A stretch of 64,000 bases of DNA from Betaproteobacteria bacterium (GTDB lineage: Bacteria > Bdellovibrionota_B > Oligoflexia > Silvanigrellales > Silvanigrellaceae). The stretch is taken from NCBI GenBank assembly GCA_016868315.1, contig VGHE01000007.1, positions 1-64,000 of the forward strand, read 5' to 3'. Below the pieces are notes generated by a model, which saw only the letters and a list, made by a program, of their open reading frames with translations, was not told where the DNA came from and did not search any database. Position numbers and translations under genes: made by a program. Below, in pieces: positions 19,270 through 30,083 of the stretch (positions are counted from its first letter, which is position 1; every line of letters starts with the position of its first letter).

Positions 19270-20562
19270 ATGAGCAATGAACGCACAAAGAAGCCACAGC
19301 CTGAGGTTCAATCCGGGGTGCGTCTCAATGTGTTTTTGCAGGAGAATGGCGTCGCTTCGCGGCGCAAGGCCGATGAGCTCATTGCTTCCGGAGCCGTGAA
19401 AGTGAACGGCAAATCTGTCACACAGTTGGGCACTCGTATCGCGCGTGAAGACAAAGTTCACGTGAACGGAAAGCTTATCGGGAACAAGACACTTCCAAAA
19501 GTTGTTTATGTTCTCAATAAACCTCACATGTGTCTGACCACACGTTTCGATGCAAAAATGCGCCGCACGATTTTCGATTTGGCGGCAGTAAAATCGCTTC
19601 CCCCGAACGTTCAAGCTGTGGGACGACTCGACTACCGCAGTGAAGGTCTCCTGCTGCTCACCAATGATGGTGATCTCGCCTACGCTCTCACGCATCCACG
19701 CTTTTCCGTTGAGAAGAGCTATGCCGTGTTGGTTTCGGATGGTGTGACCATCGAAGATGTTGAAAAGCTCAGAGCAGGCGTCATGCTTGATGACGGTCTT
19801 GCCAAAGCTGTGAGCGTCCGGATGGGAAGTAAGGAACGCATGGGTGCAACCCGCGGGCAGTGGCTTGAAATTGTTGTCACCGAAGGGCGCAATCGTTTGA
19901 TTCGCCGAATGGCTGAAGCAATTGGTTTGAAAGTAGTTCGGCTCGTGCGTGTCGGCATGGGCGAAATTCTTTTACCTGCGACTTTGAAGCCTGGTTCGAT
20001 TATTCCCATTGATGCTTCTGGTCGGGAACAACTTGAGCAAATTAAGGCCGACATGCTGCGCAGCATGGTCGAAAAGCAGCCGCGCATGAGCCTCGACGAA
20101 GAAACGCGCTCAAAACGTCGCATGAAGCGCCAGCTCAAACTCAACGACGAAGAATATGCTCTCGAAGCGTCTCGACGCGCCGCCGAGGCATCGGAAAAAC
20201 GGAAACAGCGCACAACTGTTGCGCGCAAGCCTGCAGAAGATGACCGTCCTATTGCGCGCAAGCCTGCGGAGGATGACCGCCCCGTGCCGCGTGTGCGCAA
20301 GTCGCGTATTGAGGACGATAGACCAGTCCCACGTTCCGGAAAATCGCGACCCGAGGACAACCGTCCTGTGCCGCGTCCGCGCCGTGAGCCGTCGGGCAAG
20401 CCAAGTGATGCTCCGCAAGCTCGCGCTCACGACACGCGTCCGCAGCGCCGTCCGACGCGTTCTGATAGTTCTCGTCCACATGTCGGTGGCAAACCTAAGC
20501 CCCAGCCGCGGGGCAGATCGGGAACTCCTCCGCGGGGTAAATCCAAACCTCAATCGCGATGA
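19270..20562 (+). CDS. rluB: RluB/RsuA-family 23S rRNA pseudouridine synthase with a long basic tail
   Basis: Converts a specific uridine in rRNA to pseudouridine. The ATG at 19270 follows GAGGGAG and gives 430 residues. The N-terminal S4 RNA-binding domain (RLNVFLQENGVASRRKADELI) leads into the catalytic domain, with the active-site Asp121 in GRLDYRSEGLLLL and GRNRLIRRMAEA. The last 130 or so residues are a disordered, highly basic tail. It includes four copies of an EDDRPVPR-like unit, encoded at about 20220-20380. The target is probably 23S rRNA, by similarity to RluB. The stop overlaps the convergent DUF1501 gene by 13 bp. Confidence 0.88.
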   Translation: MSNERTKKPQPEVQSGVRLNVFLQENGVASRRKADELIASGAVKVNGKSVTQLGTRIAREDKVHVNGKLIGNKTLPKVVYVLNKPHMCLTTRFDAKMRRTIFDLAAVKSLPPNVQAVGRLDYRSEGLLLLTNDGDLAYALTHPRFSVEKSYAVLVSDGVTIEDVEKLRAGVMLDDGLAKAVSVRMGSKERMGATRGQWLEIVVTEGRNRLIRRMAEAIGLKVVRLVRVGMGEILLPATLKPGSIIPIDASGREQLEQIKADMLRSMVEKQPRMSLDEETRSKRRMKRQLKLNDEEYALEASRRAAEASEKRKQRTTVARKPAEDDRPIARKPAEDDRPVPRVRKSRIEDDRPVPRSGKSRPEDNRPVPRPRREPSGKPSDAPQARAHDTRPQRRPTRSDSSRPHVGGKPKPQPRGRSGTPPRGKSKPQSR

Positions 20563-21797
20563 AACAGATCGAGCTGAGCACTTGCGATTGATTTTCCAAA
20601 CACGTCGGTGAATTGCAGCTGAGGAGCGCGTAGCTTCAGGAATTCAAAAAACACCTGGCGTAGGTCACTCGTTGCAGCCAAATCCGCACGTTCAAAAAGT
20701 TTCTCGTGGATGAGACCCGGCCATTGTCCATGGAACTGTCCACCTTTCACCTTCGAGCCCATCAGCATGACCAGATTGCCATGACCATGGTCTGAGCCAC
20801 GGCTTGCATTTTCCTTGAGTCGCCGCCCGAATTCGCTGAAGACGATGGTTGTAACCCAGGCATCTGTAGCGCTCAGAGTTTCTTTGTGAAGGTCGGCCAA
20901 GGCTGTGCTGAGAGTTGCGAGCTGTTTTGCGAAATAACCCTCGCCCGTGGTGCCTTGCTGCCGATGGGTGTCCCAGCCGCCGATATCTAAGGTCACAAGA
21001 CCAAGCTTCTTATCGTGCTTAATGAGCTCTGCAGCGAGCGCAAATTTTTGTGGGATTTCACCAGAGGGCAGGTCTGGTAAATTCTTGGCCAGTGAGGGCA
21101 GCGCAAGATTTTCAATTTCATCGAGCATGTTGAGGGCTGCAATTCCATAACGCGCATCGTCCTGAGGACGTGAGTAGATGTTTCTCAGGGCTGTACGCAT
21201 TAGCCTCTGCTGTTTGGGTGAACCATCGAGTCCGAGACCTTTGAAGCGCGGCAGCACTAGGGGTTCGTCGCTGCCTAGCAGCGATGCTGGTTTGAGTGCA
21301 CCAATGGCAGCTGTTCTGCACGGGTGTGCCTTCAAGAAGCGTGACAGCCATCCTGAGTTGAATTCACCCGGGCGCGTGCTGCCCAAATCAACCAGTGACT
21401 GTGCCGCAAAGTGACTGCGTGAAGGCGTCACGAGTCCGCATGCATGAACAAACGCCATTTGCTTTTGTTGAAAAATGGGGAGTAACGGTTTCGCAGCGGC
21501 ATTTAATGCAAACGATTCTGTCAACGGCAGTGCAGCATCGTTCCCACTCAGGGGCACACCAATGTTTGGACGCGCCGCTTCATAGGGCGCTCGGTCGGGC
21601 GCCTGGGTTGGGCAGATGAAACCAAGCCCGTCGAATCCTCCACGTAAAAACACTGCAACCAAAACATGGCGGTTGCGCTCAACAAGGTTCGCAGAGGCCT
21701 GTGGTTGGATTGTATTCCCAAGACGAGGAAGAAAAAAACTCACACTCAATGCGCCTGATGCGGCCAGAAAATCTCTGCGTGTGTAATTATTTTTCAT
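20550..21797 (-). CDS. DUF1501 family protein with Tat signal
   Basis: A 415-residue DUF1501 protein, a family distantly related to sulfatases/alkaline phosphatases and of unknown activity. The N-terminus has a twin-arginine motif (TRRDFLAASGAL), so it should be exported folded. Later features are VLVAVFLRGGFDGL, DIGGWDTHRQQG and FSEFGRRLKENASRGSDHGHG, which hold probable metal ligands (Asp, His). It starts one base after the DUF1800 stop, the usual partnership for these families. The pair is thought to act together in the periplasm or at the surface; the substrate is unknown. Confidence 0.9.
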   Translation of the reverse strand: MKNNYTRRDFLAASGALSVSFFLPRLGNTIQPQASANLVERNRHVLVAVFLRGGFDGLGFICPTQAPDRAPYEAARPNIGVPLSGNDAALPLTESFALNAAAKPLLPIFQQKQMAFVHACGLVTPSRSHFAAQSLVDLGSTRPGEFNSGWLSRFLKAHPCRTAAIGALKPASLLGSDEPLVLPRFKGLGLDGSPKQQRLMRTALRNIYSRPQDDARYGIAALNMLDEIENLALPSLAKNLPDLPSGEIPQKFALAAELIKHDKKLGLVTLDIGGWDTHRQQGTTGEGYFAKQLATLSTALADLHKETLSATDAWVTTIVFSEFGRRLKENASRGSDHGHGNLVMLMGSKVKGGQFHGQWPGLIHEKLFERADLAATSDLRQVFFEFLKLRAPQLQFTDVFGKSIASAQLDLFHRD

Positions 21798-21798
21798 G

Positions 21799-23391
21799 TT
21801 ACGACCTCACCTGAAATTCCGGACTCAGCACGCAGAGCTCTGCAACAAGCTGGATGCGCTCCTCAAGGAGTTCAGTTGGTAATGCTGTTTGAGTGCGTCG
21901 TCCACCCGCAGCTAGCAAGGTTAATGTTTCCAAGAATTGTTTATCAGGTTCACGCATCAGAATGGCTTCAAATAATACTTTTGAAAGTATCTGCGGAGAG
22001 GTTTCGGAAACTTTCAGCGTATCGGGCCATTTAATGGGACAACCAGGAACTTCCTGGCGAATGATTTGCTGAGCTGTTCTCCAGCGGTCGATAAGGCTTT
22101 GAGGCGATTGCCAAGGTGCAGAGACATCGGGCGGGCCATCGGGTGTTTTCCAACCGAACAAACGTTGGCCGCTCTTTTGAGTTGCCTGTATGAATTTTTC
22201 TGAAGGAGAGAAATCAGGACTGAGAATTCTCAAGAGACTTGCGAAATAGTCCACGGGGCGTTTGAATTTGAAATCTTTGCCTTCGAGAAATTCCTTGGAA
22301 TAAAAGAGCTGAAGGAGTGTGTCTTTGATTTGTGTCGGTGAATCTTTGCGACTCAGCCAGAATTCGGCAAGTCGATTTACGAGCACTTCGGTTGGTGTGT
22401 CGGAGACGAAGCGACGACACAGTTTGCGCATCAGATGCCGCGCTGTTCCGGGGTGCGCTGACAGAGCATTGAGCACATCTTCGCCATCTTTCAGGGGTGC
22501 CTGGTGCTCAGGAATTTTCTGTCCAAGCACGATTTTCTGAAAACGGTCGTGCCATGGTTCGTGGTAGTGAAACTCGCCGGTGTTTTTGTCGAGACCAACG
22601 CTTCCATCAGCAACACGCCAACCCGTGAAAGCGCGAGCTGATTCATAAACATCCCCATCGACGTAGCCAGCAACGAATCCGTCGCGCCCCTTTTCGACGC
22701 TCTCGCGATCCAGTGTGCCAAGGTAGTTTTCGGCACCGAGCGTGTGCAACTCGAAAAGCTCGCGTGAAAAATTCTCATTTGGGTTGCTACTTTGGTTATA
22801 GGCGTTGTCGAGATAATAAAGCAGGGCCGGGTTGCGGCACGCCTGGCCAAGCAAAGCTCTGAAGTTGCCTAAGGCCATAGGTCTTATGGCATCACGGTTC
22901 AGTGCGAGAAGCCCTGGCGCGGTTCTTTGTTCGTATCCAAAAATATTGAAGTGATCGTGCCAAAACTCAACCATCCTTTCGTAAACTTGCCATCGCGAAT
23001 GAACCATGCGAATCCACGTGGCAGCCTCTAAAACCTGCACGGGTTCGAGAGCAAGATCGCGCCTTTCTCTTCTGGCCGCTCTCAGTTCCTTTTTAGTAGA
23101 TGGTGCTTTTTCAGCTGGCGTCTGACGCATTGCACGCGCGCTGAGGTTGTGCTCTCTCCAGAGCTGATTCAGAGGTTTGTTAAGCACCTTCAGGTCGAGA
23201 GTCGCAATTTTCTTTTCGACCTTTTCATCAATGAAATTTGCCGATGACAATTGGTCGTCAACAAATTTTTTCCAACGTTCGGTGTCATCTTTTCCGAGCG
23301 ACAAAAACGCCTGAACAAGTTCTTGGTTTAGGCCATAGGTCACCCGACTCAACAAAGAGAGTGCATTGTTGGACATTGGAAGTGTGGCCAT
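21799..23391 (-). CDS. DUF1800 family protein
   Basis: A 530-residue DUF1800 protein. The family hallmarks are an N-terminal LLSRVTYG helix, an MVEFWHDHFNI stretch, and YLDNAYNQSSNPNENFSREL followed by ELHTLG. SARAFTGWRV and a C-terminal region with WKTPDGPPD also fit. No clear signal peptide is visible; in this family it may be missing or atypical. It is translated just upstream of DUF1501 and almost certainly in the same transcript. Its biochemical role is unknown. Sequence and context give the family name, not the function. Confidence 0.9.
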   Translation of the reverse strand: MATLPMSNNALSLLSRVTYGLNQELVQAFLSLGKDDTERWKKFVDDQLSSANFIDEKVEKKIATLDLKVLNKPLNQLWREHNLSARAMRQTPAEKAPSTKKELRAARRERRDLALEPVQVLEAATWIRMVHSRWQVYERMVEFWHDHFNIFGYEQRTAPGLLALNRDAIRPMALGNFRALLGQACRNPALLYYLDNAYNQSSNPNENFSRELFELHTLGAENYLGTLDRESVEKGRDGFVAGYVDGDVYESARAFTGWRVADGSVGLDKNTGEFHYHEPWHDRFQKIVLGQKIPEHQAPLKDGEDVLNALSAHPGTARHLMRKLCRRFVSDTPTEVLVNRLAEFWLSRKDSPTQIKDTLLQLFYSKEFLEGKDFKFKRPVDYFASLLRILSPDFSPSEKFIQATQKSGQRLFGWKTPDGPPDVSAPWQSPQSLIDRWRTAQQIIRQEVPGCPIKWPDTLKVSETSPQILSKVLFEAILMREPDKQFLETLTLLAAGGRRTQTALPTELLEERIQLVAELCVLSPEFQVRS

Positions 23392-23432
23392 ATCATCCGC
23401 GTTTTAGAGGTTGTGTGTGCGGCGCGGGCATG

Positions 23433-23464
23433 AAGAAGGCAGCCCGAACTCGAGCCGCCTTCTT
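23433..23464 (-). terminator. Long hairpin downstream of groEL, possible terminator
   Basis: Arms 23433-23440 and 23457-23464 are perfectly complementary (8 bp), and the inner bases can extend pairing with GU pairs. It lies about 25 bases after the groEL stop on the minus strand. There is no good T-run after the stem, so factor-independent termination is uncertain; it may instead protect the mRNA end. Confidence 0.45.
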
Positions 23465-23487
23465 GCGGGGAAAGTTGCAGGTCGACT

Positions 23488-25176
<1,689 letters not shown>

Positions 25177-25220
25177 TTATCCAGAGAAGGGGTGATTCCT
25201 TGCGACATTTTGCGTCGGGA

Positions 25221-25517
25221 TTAGTTTTCCATGATTGCGAGAACTTCTTCTTCCTTGAGAAGAAGCTGCTCGACGCCGTCAATTTTGACTTCCGTTCCGC
25301 TCCACTTTCCGAACAGAATGCGGTCTCCCACTTTCACTTCCAAAGCGCGGCGGCTGCCGTCTTCCAGGATTTTACCGCTGCCCACGGCGAGCACTTTGCC
25401 TTCAGCGGGTTTTTCCTTGGCGTTGTCAGGAATCAGAATTCCGCCAGCTGTCTTCTGCTCGGCTTCAATGCGTTGAACGAGAATGCGGTCATTCAGTGGA
25501 CGAATCGACTTAGCCAT
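25221..25517 (-). CDS. groES: 10 kDa co-chaperonin GroES
   Basis: The heptameric lid of GroEL, 98 residues. It shows the N-terminal [16 protein letters not shown], the mobile loop ([19 protein letters not shown]), and the roof-loop/C-terminal part ending in the EEEVLAIM strand. GGAGG precedes the ATG. It is the first gene of the groES-groEL operon and is separated from the upstream nadB gene by 109 bp, which contains the likely promoter. Confidence 0.98.
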   Translation of the reverse strand: MAKSIRPLNDRILVQRIEAEQKTAGGILIPDNAKEKPAEGKVLAVGSGKILEDGSRRALEVKVGDRILFGKWSGTEVKIDGVEQLLLKEEEVLAIMEN

Positions 25518-25590
25518 AAGGCCTCCCTAGAAATTCAAAGAGATGCTTCTTTTATGCGGGGCGTCATACCCCAATCCTTCGACCAGCGAA

Positions 25591-25618
25591 AGGCTAAGCG
25601 GGCTCAAAGTGCTGTCAA
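25591..25618 (-). promoter_or_regulatory. Candidate sigma-70-like promoter for groES-groEL
   Basis: On the minus strand a perfect TTGACA (25613-25618) is followed after 16 bases by TAGCCT (25591-25596), a poor -10. It lies about 75 bases upstream of the groES start and just before the end of nadB. No CIRCE inverted repeat and no clear heat-shock-sigma promoter were found. Confidence 0.3.
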
Positions 25619-25626
25619 GGGCGGGG

Positions 25627-27258
25627 TCAACAGAGAACTGTATCTTTGCGAAAATTGTTCTCGTCGGTTTTGGGGTAGTCGAGCGAATAGTGGATGCCCC
25701 GACTCTCTTTGCGGGCACGGGCGCACTGAACTGTAAGCATGGCAACTGCTGCAAGGTTACGCACTTCAATGAGCGCGCGGCTCGGTACCACATCCCAATA
25801 GTAATTTTCGATTTCCTGAGAAATCTGCCGAATTCGGGCGTCTGCGCGCGCGAGGCGTTTGTCGGAGCGCACAATGCCTACGTAGTTCCACATGGTTCTG
25901 CGGATTTCATCCCAGAGCTGACTCACGATGGTCATTTCGTCGGGTTCGCAGGCTTTACCGAGCTGCCAGCGGGGCACCCGGGGCATGGGGAGGTCGCGAA
26001 TGGAGTTCCAAATCGTGTTCACATCTTGGGCAATGAATTCGGCGAAGGCCAGGCCCTCAAGCAGTGAGTTCGAAGCGAGACGGTTTGCGCCGTGCAGTCC
26101 TGTGCAAGCCACTTCACCCAGAGCCCAAAGCGATTTGATACCGGTGCGTCCGCGGCTGTCAGTTACGACACCACCACAACTGTAGTGCGCCGCCGGAACC
26201 ACGGGGATGGGCTCACGGGTGATATCGAGCCCGAGGTCGAGGCATGTGGCATAGATGTTCGGAAAGTGCTGCCGCACGAAATCGGCGGGCTTGTGCGAAA
26301 TGTCGAGAAGCACGAAAGGTTCGCCCGTTCTTTTGATTTCAGCATCGATGGCACGTGCAACAATGTCCCGCGGCGCTAGCTCTTTCCGAGGGTCAACCCG
26401 CTCCATGAAACGCTCGCCCTTGCGTGACAGCAGAATGCCGCCTTCACCGCGAATAGCCTCGGTAATGAGGAAGTTTTTCTCTTTGGCGCTGTAAAGACAC
26501 GTGGGGTGAAATTGCATGAATTCCAGGTTGGCGACCCGCGCTCCTGCGCGCCACGCCATGGCCACACCGTCGCCTGAAGCGATGTCTGGATTGGAGGTGT
26601 AAAGGTAGAGTTTCCCATGCCCTCCGGTGGCCAGGAATGTACATTTTGCTAAAAATGAACGCACTTCGCGTTGCTGTTCATCGAGAACGTAAGCACCCAG
26701 ACAGCGGTTGCGCGAGAAGTCTGGGCAGGCCTTGTCGGTCACGATGAAATCGATGCAGGTATGAAACTCGTGGATACTGATGTTCGGGTGCTCACGTAGC
26801 TTCCGGGTCAGAGCCGTCTGAACGGCCATGCCAGTCATGTCGTCGGCGTGGATGATGCGTCTTTCGCTGTGCCCACCTTCGCGGGTCAGGTGGTATTCAA
26901 AATCAGGGCTTTTGGAGTCTGAAGGCGTGAACTGAACCCCAAAGTCGATAAGCTGCTTGATGGCCTTTGGTCCCGTTGAGACGACTTTGCGAACCACGTC
27001 ATCATGGCAAAGTCCTGCACCTGCCGTGATGGTGTCTTGGGTGTGAGATTCATAGCTGTCATGCTGGTCGAAGACACTGGCAATGCCGCCCTGGGCATAG
27101 CTTGTGTTTGTTTCCGCCACAGTTTCTTTGCAAAGAAGAGCAACCCGCCCCAAGGCAGCAAGCTTCAAAGCAAGTGTGGCTCCGGCAATACCACTCCCGA
27201 TGACCAGAAAGTCAAAGGAGTTATCTTCACCGACGGACAAAAACTTTTCACTTTGCAT
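25627..27258 (-). CDS. nadB: L-aspartate oxidase NadB
   Basis: A flavoenzyme that oxidises L-aspartate to iminoaspartate, the first step of de novo NAD synthesis. The 543-residue protein has the FAD dinucleotide motif VIGSGIAGATLALKLA at the N-terminus. The succinate-dehydrogenase-like elements TSYAQGGIASV, REGGHSERRI and NLEFMQFHPTC follow, then APRDIVARAID. The C-terminal GEVACTGLHGANRLASNSLLEG completes the signature. nadA and nadC are not nearby. It is divergent from lpoB, with about 100 bp between the starts. Confidence 0.96.
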   Translation of the reverse strand: MQSEKFLSVGEDNSFDFLVIGSGIAGATLALKLAALGRVALLCKETVAETNTSYAQGGIASVFDQHDSYESHTQDTITAGAGLCHDDVVRKVVSTGPKAIKQLIDFGVQFTPSDSKSPDFEYHLTREGGHSERRIIHADDMTGMAVQTALTRKLREHPNISIHEFHTCIDFIVTDKACPDFSRNRCLGAYVLDEQQREVRSFLAKCTFLATGGHGKLYLYTSNPDIASGDGVAMAWRAGARVANLEFMQFHPTCLYSAKEKNFLITEAIRGEGGILLSRKGERFMERVDPRKELAPRDIVARAIDAEIKRTGEPFVLLDISHKPADFVRQHFPNIYATCLDLGLDITREPIPVVPAAHYSCGGVVTDSRGRTGIKSLWALGEVACTGLHGANRLASNSLLEGLAFAEFIAQDVNTIWNSIRDLPMPRVPRWQLGKACEPDEMTIVSQLWDEIRRTMWNYVGIVRSDKRLARADARIRQISQEIENYYWDVVPSRALIEVRNLAAVAMLTVQCARARKESRGIHYSLDYPKTDENNFRKDTVLC

Positions 27259-27286
27259 GCCGACACTCCGAAATCTGCCGGTGGGC

Positions 27287-27316
27287 TTGCTCCCCCGGAA
27301 TCCGAACAGATATACT
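27287..27316 (+). promoter_or_regulatory. Candidate sigma-70-like promoter for lpoB-frr
   Basis: TTGCTC (27287-27292) and TATACT (27311-27316) are separated by 18 bases. The lpoB ATG follows 46 bases downstream, after GGAGAGG. The -10 is good and the -35 weak. The element is in the divergent nadB/lpoB intergenic region. Confidence 0.4.
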
Positions 27317-27361
27317 CCTCTCCTCTAGAAACAACGCTTCCACCCGGAGAGGTCGAACTCT

Positions 27362-27979
27362 ATGACACAAAATCTCGCCCAGCGCACGTTTTCAAGTTTC
27401 ATTTTGGCATCGGTTGCCCTTGTCAGTGCCTGCCAGACGACTCAAGGCAATTACGCCGATCCAAACAAAATCGAGATTGTGGACGACAAGTGGAATGACT
27501 CCGACGCGCGTTTGGTCGGGGAGGAAATGATCCGCTCCGCCCTGTCGAAGCGTTGGCTCACGGAATACACCCGCGAATACCAGGGCAAGCGCCCCTTTGT
27601 TTTGGTGGATGATTTTGAAAACCGCACATCCGAACAAATCGACACCAAGGCGATTTTTGAGTCCGTGCGCAATGAGCTCATCAATAGCGGAAAAGTCCGT
27701 TTTCTGGATGGTGCACAGCGCACCAAGATTCTTGAGGAATACAAGTACCAGCAGTCGGGTGTGGTGAAGGCTAATGCGGCCAAGGGACCTGGAAAGCAGG
27801 CCGCAGCTGATTTCTTCCTGGTGGGTGCCCTTTCAAGCATCGTTTCTGAAGCTGATGGTTACAAAACTGTGACCTATCAGGTCGAAATGCGCCTCACGAA
27901 TATCGAATCCTCCGAGATTGTCTGGACAGAGGTCAAGAAACTCAAGAAACAGTTCAGAAAGAGCAAGTTTGGCCTCTGA
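27362..27979 (+). CDS. lpoB: LpoB-like penicillin-binding protein activator lipoprotein
   Basis: An outer-membrane lipoprotein that in enterobacteria activates the peptidoglycan polymerase PBP1b from outside. The protein is 205 residues with lipobox VSAC (Cys24). The family pattern is visible in a globular domain from about residue 60: FVLVDDFENRTSEQIDT, LINSGKVRFLD, ADFFLVGALSSI and EMRLTNIESSEIVWTE. The start has GGAGAGG upstream. It is followed after 78 bp by frr on the same strand. The family is confident. The partner synthase is not in the window, so the role is inferred. Confidence 0.85.
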   Translation: MTQNLAQRTFSSFILASVALVSACQTTQGNYADPNKIEIVDDKWNDSDARLVGEEMIRSALSKRWLTEYTREYQGKRPFVLVDDFENRTSEQIDTKAIFESVRNELINSGKVRFLDGAQRTKILEEYKYQQSGVVKANAAKGPGKQAAADFFLVGALSSIVSEADGYKTVTYQVEMRLTNIESSEIVWTEVKKLKKQFRKSKFGL

Positions 27980-28057
27980 GCTGGACAGCATTCACAGCTG
28001 CCATTATGAAAAGCCCCATACGGGTTCAACGAAATCTGAAAGCCTGAGGAAGTTCAA

Positions 28058-28618
28058 ATGGACAAGAATAGCCTGATTGCAAAAGTGAAAGAGGGGATGG
28101 AGAAATCCATCAAATCGCTGCAGGATGATCTCACGAAAATCCGCACTGGTCGTGCCTCCACAAACCTTCTCGACGATGTGCGCGTTGAATCTTATGGCTC
28201 GCGTGTTCCCTTGAATCAGGTGGCGACTTTGGCAACTCCAGAGCCACGTCTCATTACCGTCAATCCGTTCGATAAGTCTCAGCTGACAGCCATTGAGAAG
28301 GCCATCCTGACCTCAGGCTTGGGCTACACGCCCAACAACGACGGCAAGATCATCCGCGTTCCTATTCCTGCTCTTTCCGAAGAGCGCCGTAAGGATATCG
28401 CTAAGCAAGTGAAGAAGATTGGTGAGGAGTCGAAGGTTGCTGTGCGTCATCATCGCCAAGAAGGTAACACCAAAGCCAAAAGCTCGCAGAAAGACCATGG
28501 TTGGTCTGAAGACGAAGTGAAGCGCGCAAACGACGAAATTCAAAAGCTCACCGATACCTATACCAAAAAGATCGACGAGCTGTGCGCAGCGAAAGAGAAA
28601 GAAGTTCTTTCGATGTAA
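28058..28618 (+). CDS. frr: Ribosome recycling factor Frr
   Basis: Splits post-termination ribosomes together with EF-G. The 186-residue protein matches the family along its length: DLTKIRTGRAST, LDDVRVESYGSRVPLNQVA, ITVNPFDKSQLTAIEKAI, a PIPALSEERR segment and DEIQKLTDTYTKKIDEL. The helix region around VRHHRQEGNTKAKSSQK is less typical than the usual NIRRDAN...K form, but the length is normal. It is separated from rpsB-tsf, which lie on the opposite strand 1.5-3.3 kb away, and pyrH is not in the window. A terminator follows. Confidence 0.96.
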   Translation: MDKNSLIAKVKEGMEKSIKSLQDDLTKIRTGRASTNLLDDVRVESYGSRVPLNQVATLATPEPRLITVNPFDKSQLTAIEKAILTSGLGYTPNNDGKIIRVPIPALSEERRKDIAKQVKKIGEESKVAVRHHRQEGNTKAKSSQKDHGWSEDEVKRANDEIQKLTDTYTKKIDELCAAKEKEVLSM

Positions 28619-28670
28619 GCCCTGGCGTTGCGCTTTTTGGTGCAAAAAAGTGCTCTGCTCTGGTGATTTG

Positions 28671-28697
28671 GCTGCCCCTGCGTGGGCGGCTTTTTGT
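28671..28697 (+). terminator. Intrinsic terminator of lpoB-frr
   Basis: A 7-bp stem (28671-28677 with 28684-28690, one GU pair) has a six-base loop and is followed directly by TTTTTG. It is about 50 bases after the frr stop and just before the convergent lipoprotein gene end. Confidence 0.7.
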
Positions 28698-28705
28698 TGC
28701 CTTAT

Positions 28706-30034
28706 TTATTCCAGTGCATCTTGTGGGGGGAGTTGCCACTGAGACAAAATTTGGCTGAGCTCGCTCCAGAATTTGAGCTTTGCGTTGTTGTTGAGATCTG
28801 TGAGAGGCACGCCATCCCAAACCGTTTTGACAGTGGTTTGGCCGAAGATCTCGAACTCTCGCGCGATTCCAAGCTTGTGCATCCGCGAGAGAGATTTGTC
28901 ACTGACCTGGATTGTCAGCAGTTCCTCGATATTGAAGCAATGATTCGATCCGGTTTTCCAACACCATCCGCTGAGCAACGTGACAAATTTTCCGTTGTCC
29001 CAATTGTAACGGTCAAAAATAGACTTCCATTGTGAGAATCTGATTTTGAGGAAGTTGTTTTCGATGCGCAGATCAATCGGCAATGCCGTATGCGTTACGG
29101 TGAAACTGCCCATGGCATAGTACATGTCGCTCTGCGCAGGCGAGGAGAGCAAAAGCCAAGCTCGACTCATCGGTCGGTGTGTTCGCCAAATGGCCTGTGT
29201 GAACTCAGATGTCGTGGGTGTTTTTTTGTTTCTGATAAAACCTGCAAGTGACTCAGACTCTGATTTAATGTTCAGACTTTTTGATTGGATGTGCTGAGCC
29301 AGCGACACAAAGATTTTCAACCGTGCGAGATAATATGCCCGTTCGCTGCGATTCATCGACACGATGTTTTCGGCGTCTTTATCGGAAATCAGCTGTCCTC
29401 TTTTTTTCATTTCATTTTTGAGTGCCTCGGATTCAATCTGAATCCCCACAGGGTCAGGTGCGGGACCACTCTCGGCCTGGCCAGCTGCACTCAGCAACTC
29501 CTGTGAGTCCTTCTGGCCGTAGCGCAACGGCTTTCCGGAGTTGCTGAGGTAGTGCTTCATGTGTCGTGATGCTCTCGAGTACTTTGCCAGTGCTGCTGCA
29601 TCGGCAATGCGGCTCCAGAGGGCATGGTAAAGGTAGTCCTGTGGCGTTCTTTCCCGCACAAGTGCGGCATGCGTGCCGGAGCCTTCCGTGCGTGTCAGAG
29701 TCATGGCTGTTTCGATGCTCATGGTAGAGAGATGATCGGGGTTGAACATCAGGCGTATTTTGTTGAGCGGGGATTTTGGGTCATTGCGTTGGGTCTCGAG
29801 AATCTTCTTTGCCCAGGCATCAAAAATTCTAAGAGCTGTATCATTTTCGAGTTTTTTGACTGAAGCCAAAACCTGGAGAGGCGGTGCAGTATCGAGATCC
29901 CAGCGCTGCTGGAGTTCCTGGAGGTCGGCCTCCGACCAACTTTCCGAGGGATTTTTTTTGCAGGAAAGTACGAGGCTCAATGAGAGCGCAAGAAGGCAAG
30001 ATTGAGTTAAGTTTTGCAGACGGGTTCTCTTCAT
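28706..30034 (-). CDS. Lipoprotein of unknown function
   Basis: A 442-residue predicted lipoprotein, taking the ATG at 30034, which sits immediately before a classic signal peptide. The upstream open frame is arginine-rich and overlaps the tsf terminator, so it is not used. The lipobox is VLSC at about residue 25, followed by KKNPSES. The mature protein is mostly alpha-helical in appearance, with charged helices at about 40-230 and a tryptophan-rich C-terminal region containing SGWCWKTGSNHCFN. No family is recognised. It has its own ribosome binding region and lies downstream of the tsf terminator. Confidence 0.75.
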   Translation of the reverse strand: MKRTRLQNLTQSCLLALSLSLVLSCKKNPSESWSEADLQELQQRWDLDTAPPLQVLASVKKLENDTALRIFDAWAKKILETQRNDPKSPLNKIRLMFNPDHLSTMSIETAMTLTRTEGSGTHAALVRERTPQDYLYHALWSRIADAAALAKYSRASRHMKHYLSNSGKPLRYGQKDSQELLSAAGQAESGPAPDPVGIQIESEALKNEMKKRGQLISDKDAENIVSMNRSERAYYLARLKIFVSLAQHIQSKSLNIKSESESLAGFIRNKKTPTTSEFTQAIWRTHRPMSRAWLLLSSPAQSDMYYAMGSFTVTHTALPIDLRIENNFLKIRFSQWKSIFDRYNWDNGKFVTLLSGWCWKTGSNHCFNIEELLTIQVSDKSLSRMHKLGIAREFEIFGQTTVKTVWDGVPLTDLNNNAKLKFWSELSQILSQWQLPPQDALE

Positions 30035-30083
30035 GAGCCATCTCGTGAGCGGGATTGTTCGTCGTTTTCGAGTGGCCCAAACA

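Noticed and set aside
18410-19297. 295-codon open frame on the minus strand over pdhC
   Set aside because: It lies antisense to a clear E2 gene in the sense frame; the open frame is a codon-bias shadow without signal or family features.
19719-20399. 226-codon open frame on the minus strand over the pseudouridine synthase
   Set aside because: Ser/Arg-rich translation of the reverse strand; a shadow of the coding frame.
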